From Kappaphycus alvarezii (taxonomy: Eukaryota > Rhodophyta > Florideophyceae > Gigartinales > Solieriaceae): a DNA stretch of 64,000 nt. Location: contig NADL03000534.1 in assembly GCA_002205965.3 (NCBI GenBank), positions 558,001 to 622,000 on the forward strand, in the 5' to 3' direction. The position numbers and the translations under genes were made by a program. Below, in pieces: positions 10,529 through 20,939 of this stretch (positions are counted from its first letter, which is position 1; the number at the start of each line of letters is the position of its first letter). The notes beneath the pieces are model-generated. The model had not been told where the DNA came from. It searched no databases and was given only the letters and a program-made list of their open reading frames with translations.

Positions 10529-11436
10529 GTGATGCAACCTGGGGACGGGCGTGCAATGCGTGAAGAAATGCGCAACGCCAAGCTAGCAAAGATACAAAAT
10601 CTGTTAGAAAGAGGTACATTTAAGGTTGTACTTAAGGAAGACATACCTCCAGATGCGAAAATACTACCTGGTCGTTTCGTGCTGGCAATTAAGTCCACTT
10701 TGGACGGTCAAGCCAAGTTAAAAGCTCAGTATGTAGTGGTTGGCCAAAAAGATAAGTGGAAGGACATCATGGTGCACACGAGCAACAAGCTGAGCCCTCC
10801 ATCCGCCAGGCTATGTCTGGCATTTGAAGCGATATTAGAGTTCGATGCATGGTCATCAGACATACGTCAGGCATATTTAAAAGCAGCAGATCCACTTTGT
10901 AGAGACATTTACCTGCGGGATTCTGCCCCCTAATTGGAGCTGGAACCAAATGAGCGTCTGAAACTCCTGCGTCCATGATACGGGCTCTGTGATGGTTACT
11001 TATGGCATACTACATTAGACTTTCATCATCAGAAAGATATAGGAATGATACCAAGCAGATTAGACGCTTCACTGTACTAATTTCTAGAGAAGAACGTACT
11101 TACTTAATTATAAGTAGTACTTACGTGGATGAAATTCTTCGAGCAGGAAACGAAAAGTTCAAAACATATACTGCAGCCACAAAAAGAAAATTTGACATGT
11201 CGCAAGACTGTCCGCTACCGTTTGATTATACAGTCTTCTCCCTTTCGCGCGACAAGGACGGATATGTAACGGTAGATCAACATCATTACCTTCGTAGGCT
11301 GGAGTGCATACCATTGGATTCCTCCCTAAAGAATTTACGCCCAATAAGGATGAGATTTGCATGGTTAGGTAATTCTCGGCCAGACTTTTTGTTTGAGATT
11401 GCACAATTGGCGCAAATAGCTGAACTATGTTCTTGA
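10529..11436 (+). pseudogene. Copia reverse transcriptase (RVT_2), frameshifted
   Basis: Frame 10529-10933 (134 codons) contains ILPGRFVLAIKST, KAQYVVVGQKDKWKDIMVH and FDAWSSDIRQAYLKA, the RVT_2 motifs around the first catalytic Asp. After a frameshift, frame 11002-11436 carries SSTYVDEILRAGNEKF, the YVDD active-site box. Its second Asp is Glu here, which should abolish or impair polymerase activity. The downstream thumb-like part (KRKFDM, YVTVDQHHYLRRLE) is recognisable. Two frames are needed to cover the domain, so it is a pseudogene. Confidence 0.88.
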
Positions 11437-11620
11437 AAGAACCAACCGTACACATCAAGCGACGCAGTAAGGCTGTCAAGTATGCGACAGATAATCTTGT
11501 TGCACTTAAGATTCCAAAATTGGATGAGAAGTCACTGAAGATTGTCGGGTTGTCTGATGTCTCTTTGCTAACAAATAGGACCTCTCTTCACAGCTCAGTT
11601 ATGTCATTTTCCTAGGAGAT

Positions 11621-12106
11621 ATGAGTGATACTGTAGTACCACTGGTTTTCCAATCGTACAAGGCGCGAATAATCATAAGATCTACAATGTCCGTTAAATT
11701 CATTGCATTTAGTGATATGTTTGATTATTTGATGTCAATTGCACAAGAACTGCCTAGAATGATCGGAAGAAGGATCCCAATAAAACTACTCACCGATAGC
11801 AAGAGTTTATTCGGTGTTATTTCGAAAGGGTCTCGAACATCGGAGAAACGTGTGATGCTGGATATATTCGCGGCTAGAGAGATTTTTCGTGATAAGTTAA
11901 TATCAGATATCGGGTTCATTCGAGGGTCTACTAATGTCGCCGATGGACTCACAAAACGCATGTCACAGGGCGTTTTGAAGGCAGTGATAATGAATGTTCA
12001 ACTGCACGTACAGCTAGAGCAGTGGATCGTGCGCAACGATTCACTAAGGGACATACAAAACGGGGAGCCTAATAGGTATGGTGCACAGAAAAATCAATTA
12101 ATTTAA
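11621..12106 (+). pseudogene. Copia RNase H domain
   Basis: A 161-codon frame with IKLLTDSKSLFGVISKG (catalytic Asp block) and IGFIRGSTNVADGLTKRM (the ADxLTK ending typical of copia RNase H). The usual S(T)xAE segment reads RSTMSVKFIAFSDMFD, where the expected acidic residue appears as Lys. RNase H removes element RNA during reverse transcription. It is preceded by a frame at 11427-11615 in a different phase, so it was part of one polyprotein that has been frameshifted. Confidence 0.85.
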
Positions 12107-13517
12107 TGTTTGAACATTTCAAATAACTCTGCTAATTGCAGGGCTTGTATATTAGGTCCGGCACATGAACAAAGACTACTCGCAGTCGCCCTGATGGCAA
12201 CTGTCTCTGCCGGATCCAAGATGATGTTGCGCGAGGCATCAAGAGAACAACATGATCAATCTTCGCACTAACGGTCAAGAGGAGCATATTGAACCACAAG
12301 CCACTTGTGTAGCTGGCAACTCGATCGAAGGCCAGCTTTTGCCTATTTTCGTGAATGAACTCTCTGTGTGATGGAAGACGCATACCGAGACGAAGACCTA
12401 AGCCTTGAACGAAAGGCGCGACTTGTGTCAAACTCCCAATCTGGGTCCTGGATGATACCAAACCTGGCAGAAATTTGTAGCATAGTCACACCCGCGAAGG
12501 ATGTGCACACCGTTCACACTGCATGCCATCGAACAGTAGAGACTGCTTGCACATTTAAAGGGGCCATTGACACTGCTCACGTGATATGCCGCCAGCGATG
12601 CACATGCTGCACGAGAACCAGGACCAGCCGTGGTGACAGCAACCCCGGGGGTTTCCTAAAAAGGCCATGATACAATTCAACAGGTGCCTACCTTTTTCGC
12701 GCAAAATACTGCTGCTTGAGAATCCAACACGACAGGGCACTCCCAGATCTGGGATCAACTCCAACTCATACAGTGGCGAAAGTGAAAATCCTCTGCCCAT
12801 AGGCAGACATGGGTAGACTAATAGGTTCTATCTCCCAGTACGAGGTAATATCTTTCGGATTATCATCTGTGGCGTACCACCTCCCTTGGGTCATTGCGAA
12901 TGACCCCCGTGTCTTGCCATCTCCCATGCAGATCGCTACAATGACCAGTCTCTCTGCTCAACTCCACCACTTCCATCACGAGCCACACGGACAAGCTCAA
13001 CGCCATGGGAACCTTTCACTTGTTGTATTAGTGTGCTCCTTCTCTCTGTTGATTTCTCCCCTTCCTTCTTTCGTTTTGACATTAAATCTATTCTTAATGC
13101 CCATATCCACGGGCTACAACTTGCAGACAAACCGCCGGCAACCGCCAAGAGAGATTCCCGTTACTCCCGACATCGCGCGCATGCTATTCGATCGTTGTGG
13201 CGGGCCCTCTCTCTGTCCACTTCGCGGCATCTCATTTGCATTTTTCACTCTCGCCATTATTCCAAGCGCACCTAACTCAACACCGGAAGAAACTTCTATT
13301 ATGTATATTCGCAAATCACAATCAAATTGTGTTTTTTTTGGCATCCGCCTCTGGAGGGGATGCCAATCAATCTATTTTGACAACCTGTTAACCAGAGCCA
13401 GTGAATTTTAATTTGGGCACGTACTCGCTGCGGTTTGTAATGGTGTCATAGGGGAGTGGCGAGGATTAGGGGTTATTTAGGGTTTTTTTACAATAGTGAA
13501 AATGTGACACCACCTAT
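12107..13517. other. Copia 3' region, no assigned gene
   Basis: 1.4 kb between RNase H and the 3' LTR, longer than a usual copia 3' UTR. Open frames of 200 codons (12809-13411, +) and 109 codons (12132-12461, -) exist but show no recognisable motif, and the long plus frame has an unstructured, Ser/Pro/Leu-rich composition. An inserted fragment is possible. Confidence 0.35.
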
Positions 13518-13803
13518 TGAATGGCTGACAGTGCTTACTGTCAGCCACACCAGTGGAAACCACAGCATTTTACATCTACGATCTCCCCACCGTCCTGGTG
13601 CGGAGGAGCCAAGAAGAAATATTATTGTAACCTTTTTTCTTAGGCAAACGCTACATACCACAAGGTCTACGCCCTGGTTCTCTTCCAAATAACGTCTTTT
13701 CACTTCTCCAAATACTTCTTCTCTTTATAGTTATTCCCTTCCGATAGAATGTACGATTGTCCGAAAACTGGGTTAAGAGGCGAGCAACGCGGGTCCTACG
13801 ACA
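13518..13803 (+). mobile_element. Ty1/copia 3' LTR
   Basis: Partner of 7312-7594; starts TGAATGGCTGACAGTGC and ends CCTACGACA. It begins with a perfect dyad, GGCTGACAGT-GCTT-ACTGTCAGCC (13523-13546), that is broken in the 5' copy. Such a terminal dyad could be an integrase end-recognition feature or a coincidence. A TATA box was not obvious. Confidence 0.85.
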
Positions 13804-13805
13804 CT

Positions 13806-13940
13806 AGTGTTGTAGAAATTGGTGGAGTCCCACTGTACTCGTTGTTTACAATGTGTATGATCTAAACTAGTGCTACTGTACTTTTATTTCAATGTTTGTA
13901 GAAATTGGCGGAGCCGCACTGTATTCTTCTTTCAAAAATT
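13806..13940 (+). repeat. Direct repeat, GTTGTAGAAATTGG unit
   Basis: Two copies about 88 bp apart share TG(T)TGTAGAAATTGG(T/C)GGAG followed by CACTGTA(C/T)TC (near 13808 and 13896). The surroundings are rich in the TACTGTAC word. It lies between the copia 3' LTR and the gypsy gag core. Confidence 0.65.
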
Positions 13941-14089
13941 GAAGGAAACATTCTAGCAGTACTGTATAGTATTTTAATAACTCACAGTTATTGATACAGA
14001 CTTACTGTACTTGGTGTTCGTAACATTTAGGGAGATGTCTAGAGTTACTGTACTTACGCATCGTTGTGCCTATGCACGCCATCTATGTA

Positions 14090-14822
14090 ACTATTAATTC
14101 GCTACAAAATTTTCAATGGTTAAGTACAATGGACCTCAGTGCCCGCCTGACCCATATGAACGGCTGTAACCGATTTCCAAAACACAGAGGAGATGAGAAA
14201 CTACTTCGGACCAAAAGAAGGGAACGGACTCCTACACGTAGCACTCAGCTACTTGGTAGGTAATACTCATAAGTGGTGGATGATTCACTCCATAACAGAA
14301 GAAGGGAAAGGAATAAATTCCTGGCAGACCCTTAAGGTTGCTTTGATCCAGCGTTTTAAAACATTGAACACAGAGAAAATCGCTCGAGAGAAGCTCATCC
14401 GCCGGAAACATGTCAAAAATGTTTTTATTTTCAAAAAAGAAGTCACCAAAATTGTAAGATATATCCCCTATATTAGCGTTAAAGACAAGGTAGAAAGTTA
14501 CTCTCGCAGTTTAAAGCCCTATATCTGGAAGGGGCTGTGCACCAAAGAATACGTCAACCATTCCGACCTCATCGGAGATAACGAGAGGGTGCAATCTGCC
14601 TTTCATCGTTCTCTACCCGGTAACCTACCAAAATATTCAGGAGGAAAGAATGGAAATCGAAGCTCTTTTTTTGGAAACAGTAGTCTAGTACTAATAGACA
14701 TTGGTAACATAGAATTGATATTGATACCGGGGCTGAAAAGTAACACTCCCAATTTACAGAAGCTTTACAAAAAAAAGCGTGAAAGATGTAGCGCAAATGT
14801 CTCTGTACAGATGCAGACATAA
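14090..14822 (+). pseudogene. Ty3/gypsy gag core
   Basis: Frame 14193-14822 encodes MRNYFGPKEGNGLLHVALSY, then VGNTHKWWMIHS and SWQTLKVALIQRFK, the W-rich signature of the retrotransposon gag domain (PF03732 type). The upstream part (YNGPQCPPDPYERL) lies in another frame from about 14112. The region then degenerates; a weak LIDIGNIELILIPG near 14695-14740 may be the remnant of a protease DxG motif. Gag forms the capsid. Two frames and stops make it inactive. Confidence 0.8.
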
Positions 14823-14829
14823 ATGCCAC

Positions 14830-15499
14830 ATGGCCAAGAACTACCCAAAAGCCTGAGGGAACTGATTGAAGGTTCCTAGTCAGTTCCTTTCATTTATGAA
14901 CCATAAGAAACCCTAAACGTATGCAAGGAATCCGAGGATTTATCAATGAAGCAAACAAAAACATCCATCATGCCCACCATCTGATCGAATGCAACGTTCA
15001 TTGAAATATTTCCCGTGCATTGAGAGAAATAACAATGGCCTCCTCATTTTCAAGGTTATCATTGCTGGGGGTCAGAAAAGATCGTTATAGAGCCTGGTGG
15101 TCAGACCAACTTTCTGAGTGAATCATTCTGCAAGCGTCATCAAATAAGTACCATAGACTCCACAGAGCTTGCTGAGATGGACAACAGCGCGGAACAGATA
15201 CTTCAAGAATTAGAATGAGGTCTGCTTATAGATTTGAGCCTATACTATCCGCTGTACTTCACGGTAAGCCCATTGAATCGTTATGATTCAATTCTTGGAA
15301 ACAAATGGTGAACCTATCATGGAACGAAAATCAATTGCCTTAAAAACGAGGCGGACTTCGAACATAAGTTAAATTCGCTCGTACTTATTGCTGATTATAC
15401 CACAGTGAGTCCTTTTGTATCTTTCAGTGCTATACTTAGTGATTTAGGTGGGAAAATGAGTTTTTTGCACTTTTATGTAGACCTTCTCATTATAGTGAA
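14830..15499 (+). other. Gypsy protease-to-RT linker, decayed
   Basis: No frame longer than a few dozen codons. Short protein-like segments on the plus strand suggest degraded pol sequence between gag and RT, but no motif can be named. Confidence 0.35.
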
Positions 15500-15910
15500 C
15501 CAAGAGCACTAGTGCACTCTCGAGAGGTACAGGAGGTTTTGGAAACATTTGATGATTTATTTACAGAGAATCTACCAAGAGTTTTGGCACCGAGAAGAAG
15601 CAGGAGTTTGAAATGGAATTACAGGAAGGAGCAAAACCACAGAAAAAAGGTATCTATAGACTTTGTGACGAAGAGATGTCAGAAATCCGAAAACAGTTGA
15701 AAGAAATACTGGAACCTGAGCTTATAAGACCTAGTAAGAGCCCCAGGGGGGTCCCATTCTATTTATAGGCAAGACGGAAATGGTCTACGGATGTATGTGG
15801 ATTTCGGAGCCCTAAATCGGCTACTGTAAAAACAACAGTTATCCTTTACCACGAATAGGCTACATTTTAGATCAGCTTGAAGGAACAAAGTACTTCAGCA
15901 AAGTTCATCC
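15500..15910 (+). pseudogene. Ty3/gypsy reverse transcriptase, N-terminal fragment
   Basis: The plus strand encodes HSREVQEVLETFDDLF (the usual lead-in to gypsy RT), then after frameshifts EMSEIRKQLKEILEPELIRPS, DGNGLRMYVDFGALNR and NNSYPLPRIGYILDQLEGTK. These are the first RT motifs in the expected order. The sequence then jumps to a chromodomain, so the YxDD part of RT, RNase H and most of integrase are deleted. This internal deletion makes the element non-autonomous. Confidence 0.85.
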
Positions 15911-15934
15911 TAGGTTTTTTATTAACAGATTATA

Positions 15935-16115
15935 CTGCCGAAGATTCGATTCCATTGATTCCAGTTGAATCTATACTGGCTCACAAGAAATAACGTGGAA
16001 AAAATAAATTCCTTGTCAAATGGAATGGTTACTGAGATCATGAGAACTCGCAGCTTCCGAGTCATACTTTAAGAATTCAAAAAAACTTGAGATTTTACAA
16101 GCTGCACCTAAAGAA
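15935..16115 (+). pseudogene. Chromodomain at the end of gypsy integrase
   Basis: The plus strand reads IPLIPVESILAHKK, then (shifted) GKNKFLVKWNGY and DHENSQLPSHTL. This is the chromodomain pattern found at the C-terminus of chromovirus integrases, which steers integration to heterochromatin. It is directly followed by a purine-rich tract and the 3' LTR, as expected. Stops replace two aromatic-cage region codons. Confidence 0.75.
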
Positions 16116-16146
16116 TCGGCCAATTTTCTCTTTAGGGAAGGAGTGA

Positions 16147-16692
16147 TGTTGTATTTCACAGGTTCACCTTCCTTGTGACGTGGTATTTCACAGGTCTTAC
16201 AGCTTTACACGAATTTACTGCATCTACAGTACTGCACTGTACTGTAGATTGAAACCACCGATAACTTCATACCTAGGCTCATAGGCAGTTTGCTCTCATT
16301 TACACTCTTACTTCCATTTCTTGAGACAACGCTATACCTCATTGGTACACTTGGAATAGTTACAGGCGAGTTGCACACTAGGATATTTCGTCACTGCTTT
16401 ACCAATCAAAAGTTTCCTTGCCATCCCATGTCACGTGGACCATTGCATGCCTTACATGTTGTCAGATTATGTCACTCATGCCGACTAAAATTCTGAAAGC
16501 GCTACTTAAGATACCTTCAGGGGTGTTTTACTGGAAACTTTTGCATTCGCTCCTGTTAGACTGCATTTTCTGTAGTATTTAGCTATCCTTAGGTCTATAT
16601 AAATCCTATTTTGGGGCTGGAGGCTTACCCAGACAACTTCAACCAAATTTTCAATGACAGTTCAACTCAAATCTGCTCGAGTGCGCTTAAAA
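16147..16692 (+). mobile_element. Ty3/gypsy 3' LTR, 3' end lost or diverged
   Basis: Starts TGTTGTATTTCACAGG directly after the polypurine tract AGGGAAGGAGTGA. It matches 3529-4075, including GAATTTACTGCATCTAC, CATTGGTACACTTGGAATAG, CATTCTGAAAGCGCTACTTA-like blocks and the TATA box at 16596-16603. Homology fades after CTGCTCG.GCGCTTA near 16692, so the last few bases of this LTR differ from the left copy. Confidence 0.85.
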
Positions 16693-16699
16693 TACCAAA

Positions 16700-17092
16700 G
16701 AAGCTGCCGGGGACGCGTTTGTATCAGGATAAAGGGCGGCGGAGGAGATAAAGGGGCTGGAGAGGGTACTTTTAGCACACAGATAACGCTGCTGGTTCGG
16801 AAGGGCGCGGAGGGAGAACGAAGAAGAGGTTTTGTTTGTCAAAGAAGTGAGTTGGAGGCGGCAGGATGGTTACCAGGTAGACACGGATTGAATGAGCTGC
16901 AGTACAAAAGATTGGAACTGAGGATGGAGAAAAAGAGGCCCCCGAATTGGACAGCTAGAGCGAGATTCTGAAGAATAAGGATTTGAGAGGGAAAGTAACT
17001 ACTTTTTGGTTTCTTATTTGCATTTACGTATTTTTTGGTTGGTTTTTTTGTTTATTTTTTATTTATGCAAGGAGTGCAAAAGATTTGAGTGC
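16700..17092. other. Unassigned, purine-rich then T-rich
   Basis: A purine-rich stretch (16720-16990), open on the plus strand as part of a 105-codon frame (16654-16971) rich in Gly, Arg and Lys, is followed by a T-rich run. The T-rich run resembles sequence just left of the left R1 copy (about 1945-1985). I assign no protein function. Confidence 0.35.
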
Positions 17093-17270
17093 TAGGTTCA
17101 ATTAGTACGGAGAATGTACAAATTTGTTGTCAGCGAAGTGCAGTAACACGTACAGTAGTATTCTGTCAGCAGCATATCTGGTTTGAATTTAGTGCTGCTC
17201 TTTGATCTATATAATATGCCCCTGACCTGGTCTCCAGGACCACAGAGGCATTAGTGATTTTCTGACAAGC
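17093..17270 (+). repeat. Dispersed repeat R1, right copy
   Basis: Partner of 2050-2240: GGTTCAATTAGTACGG, GCGAAGTGCAGTAAC, TATATAAT at 17208-17215 and CCCCTGA correspond to the left copy, and faint homology continues to about 17270. Direct orientation on both sides of the gypsy fits flanking LTRs of an outer element. Confidence 0.6.
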
Positions 17271-17329
17271 AACCTGATCCGTTTTTTGCAAGTTCAGATT
17301 GAAATTGTAACACACTGACATTGTTACCT

Positions 17330-18710
17330 ATTTAACTTGAAACTCTCCCCTCTCAGCATTACACCCTGCCACACCTGCTCCCAACAGCCACCAAAGAGCT
17401 GCCCTGGCTCCATGCAGAATTTGCCGAGCCCCAAGAGTCTGAATGGAGGTTCTTGACGCCCTCTCCTCTTTCCTACCCGTCACTTAGCCGTCTCCGCCGG
17501 TGTCAATCATCCTCCATAGATATCTATCATAGATCCAGTTACTTTCAATCAAAATTCTCCACAGAAATACCTCTCACCTCTAATCCTCACGTTCCGCTAT
17601 CTGAACACCCTCTACCCTGCCAGACTGCTGGTGAAGTCCTTCTGCATTCTTAAATGCCGCTCTCTTTCCACTCTCCCTTTCCCTCGCCCGACGTTTCCCT
17701 CCAGTACTTCCCCCTGGAACAAGCGTATATCTCTACAACTGGTACCTAGAAAAAACGATTCATCTCGTAACTCTATGGATACCTCACTGAAAAATCCCTA
17801 ATTCCTTCCTTCCGCAACATACTCATTTCGGCTCCTTCACCACCATATTCACTTTCCTCGCCTGATTACAGCTGCTCGACTACTATTTGACCTCCTATGT
17901 CTCTCAAGATCCTCCTAACAATCCTGTCGCACTAGATGTGCCCCGCAGATGTCCCTCCTAATGTCACCCCGCCTAAGGAGAAGTCCCTGCAGCCTCGATC
18001 CTCATCGTTTCCCCCTATCTTCATGATGCTATACGCACCCCCCTACAAAGCCGCAATTATCCCCGTTTTGGACCGCCACAGTGTGGCTGAAAATCATACC
18101 TACTCTGCCCTCGGCGTTGCTAACAAATTCTAAGGTGTATTCAGATAAGATTAAAGTGGCTCTTTGGCGGCAACGGAAATAAATTCGTTTGTATCACCTC
18201 TCTAGCCGTGTTCAAGTTTCATGAAGCCCCTCAGTCCCGCCTTAATCTGTAAAGAAGTGAGTTTCTGGGCCCTTGCTTCGTGGTAAGCGGAACGTAATAA
18301 TAAATGTTCTACGTTTTCGCCGGTAAACGTCGACTTCGCTTTATTCAAACCACCCACCGTGAATTCAAGGCGTTCAACGCCCAGTCTGGTAATTTCTATG
18401 AATTTTCACTGGAATTGTCTTGTATATAAGCGTTCTAACTCATTGAAATTAACGGCGAGGAGGTCTTTTATCTAGTCCCGGGGTTTCACAGGAAAAGTAC
18501 ATGGCTCGAGTCGGATATCTGCTATGGAATTCCCGTTCATTCATTCGCTGCCGAATTGCTGGTTGCCGAGCTCGCTTTTTATGATTCGCTCTCATGCTTC
18601 GACATCTGAGTACTTTTTGACACTCTGCCTCTACGTATTCATTCCAAATTTCACACTACGTCCGAATAAACCCCATTCTGATTCAAATTTCTGTACAATT
18701 ATATAACATC
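17330..18710 (+). pseudogene. Decayed coding-like stretch, proline/serine-rich
   Basis: Pyrimidine-rich plus strand with successive short frames: 17453-17653 (66 codons), 17936-18133 (starts MCPADVPPNVTPPKEKS) and 18524-18706. The proline-rich composition resembles the N-terminus of a gag, and its place after R1 (a possible LTR) fits that. There is no conserved motif and many stops. It could equally be non-coding. Confidence 0.3.
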
Positions 18711-19640
18711 AAGCTCCGCGCTTCCCCTAGTCCATACCTCCCCTCAAGCGTCTACCCCAGCTCCAGAATTGTCAGCCACATCGGGCTCCATGCCCATAAT
18801 CAGGACGCCAACTACTTCTCCTCAACGCTTCTTGGACAAGTGCTACTCTTCGGCTCCGAAAAAACACCAATAAAAACAAGTCACTGCACTAAATACTAGA
18901 GGTTTCGTCCCCCAAACATCCTGCTTCTTACTCGCGTACTAATTAACTTATACCTCCCGACCTGCCTCCGCACATATATTCACCGTCTTTGCCACGATTC
19001 ATTCTCCGCTTTGTCTCCATCCGATCTCATCCCACTTTTCTGGAAACACTTTGGAGTAGTTTCGCAGTCCTTAAGCCTTTTCTTCGAAGAAATGTTAAAC
19101 AGGAACCTGTAAATGTTTTTCTCCTCCTTTGTCTCCCTTTTACGTTTTCGTTTGAGGATTACCACTGCACGAAAGCGGGTTAACTTATACACTCGTTGCC
19201 TAGAATCGTGACTGCTTATGTACTAGCAGCTGGACTCTCATTCACCGTTTTCAGCGCCTTTTTGTGACGGAAATGTTGCTAAAACCGCGTCAAATAAATA
19301 GCGAATTTGATATAAAAAGTTTTCATACATTTCTTACTTGCATATGGCAGCGATTAGATTTGTTCATACATCGACGGACTTTTCATATGTTGTTTGCAGA
19401 GTAACATATGAGCACACAGTAATTGCTTCAAATAACAACATCAATATTTATTCTAAACTTGGAACGTGGTCTAAATACAAAAAGCGCTAAAGTTTTGAAG
19501 TGTTTCCGCGGAGAGACTTCCGTCACCGCGAAAGAAAACTAAAAATACGTATTTTATTCGCAGTTGGTAATTTCTGCTTCTTACACCTAAAAGCGCCTTC
19601 GCTTGAAACTTTTGTTCGGACCTTCAAATCAACTGACAAG
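18711..19640. other. No gene recognised
   Basis: Only short frames on both strands, including an overlapping pair at 18980-19192, with no motif. No repeats were noticed. Confidence 0.35.
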
Positions 19641-19648
19641 TCATAAAC

Positions 19649-20930
19649 TTGGCACCAATGCAAGTAGATCTCAACAATCAGGGGAATGAATGCAACAATT
19701 GTCCTAGAGACAGCAAATTTATTGAAATGGAGCAGCAGTTGAAAAAATCTTTCGCTCGTAGCGACTACAGGGAGATATTTTCGATAATATATAAATCCTT
19801 CTGGCTATACGAATCTCCTAGTGAGACTAAATCTATTCCGTTAATATCTCTGGCAATCCCAAAAGCGCAAATGCTGTTCCGAAATGACAACAGATAATCT
19901 GTGCGGACAAATGACCAATTTACATATATTCTGCTCTCTCAGGCATGTGATCAACTCAATATACCTGATTAAGGCAGTAACCATATTTCGATTGAACGAC
20001 TAGCAAAATATGTTACAAGTAAATTCGAGACAGGAAATGAAATTGCGCTAAAATTAAGCAAATTGTGGCTAATAGATCATTTCTCAGAAAATAGTTAAGG
20101 CTACAAGCTCCTAATTATATTAAAAGTATTATACTCTATCTCAAATTATGGCAAAAACAGTTACTTACTACTGCAGTCATCGCAAAACATCTAAAAGCTG
20201 AATTTTTGTGCAGAGCTCGATAATAAAAAGCATTAGACTCTACGTGATGACCTTTCCTCACTTTTTGATGACGTTAAAGTCTTATCAGAGAGGCTAATGG
20301 CTGAAAAAGCTAGTACGACAGACGACGCCACACTAAAGTTCGACTCTTGGAGCAATCCAGGCAAGAAAAGTAGTGCGATGATGAAAAATCACTGGAAAAA
20401 AACTTTGACGAAATAAAGGACAGCAAGAAAGAGGTATTCAACATAAGAAAAGGGAGCCAGCAACATCTTTCATGATTTCAGCCTCGTTAATTATATTCTA
20501 TAGTACTTATATTGCCTGTTTTCTGACATAAATCCATAGTCTACGATCGTCCATGAAATACCGGAGAAATATCAATATGTTTCGAGTAATTTCAAAAAAG
20601 TATGGCATTTCTGTCGACGAGGATGAGGAAGATCCTTATCTGCGTAGAAAGCCTATGAAAACGAAAATATACATTGGATAGGGAAAAAATACTGCCACGG
20701 CACTTGGTAGGACCGTTTGATTTCTAAATTAGATGATGAAAAGCGAATTGAGCTCAAGCTTGTAATTTTACCTCTTCGATGTTAATGATGTAGTTATGGT
20801 GACATTGGAAGTATTGATGCCTGTTGAACACATCGTGATGATTTGTATCAAGGTAATAGAACAAGACTAGTAGCTGCCAACTGATGATGAGCTCATTGGA
20901 GAACTCAAAAATGGTTGCGCAAAATGTTCG
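19649..20930 (+). pseudogene. Unknown decayed protein-coding stretch
   Basis: Frame 19649-19897 (starts MAPMQVDLNNQGNECNNC, then KFIEMEQQLKKSFARSDY) is followed downstream in shifting frames by IERLAKYVTSKFETGNEIA, LRDDLSSLFDDVKVLSERL, FDSWSNPGKKSSAMM and ISKKYGISVDEDEEDPYLRR. These look like pieces of one helical, charged protein such as a retroelement ORF1/gag. The last piece resembles the acidic-basic linker before a zinc knuckle. Identity is not recognised. Confidence 0.35.
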
Positions 20931-20939
20931 TAAACGTAT

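Larger units (their letters stand above)
7312..13803 (+). mobile_element. Complete but dead Ty1/copia retrotransposon
   Basis: About 6.5 kb bounded by two LTRs. Inside, in order on the plus strand: gag with a zinc-knuckle remnant, integrase, reverse transcriptase, RNase H. Integrase upstream of RT is the copia order. Every domain is split by frameshifts or stops, so the element cannot be autonomous. The integrase and RT style resembles a copia lineage found in fungi, algae and oomycetes. It sits between the two gypsy LTRs and probably inserted into the gypsy. Confidence 0.88.
3529..16692 (+). mobile_element. Probable gypsy chromovirus interrupted by a copia element
   Basis: Two related LTRs, the same orientation for both, a gag-like frame after the left LTR, gag core/RT/chromodomain before the right LTR, and a complete copia element between them fit one gypsy of about 6.6 kb split by copia (7312-13803). 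The 5.3-7.1 kb tandem array would be part of, or another insertion into, the gypsy leader. The alternative is a solo LTR at the left and a separate truncated gypsy at the right. Confidence 0.55.
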
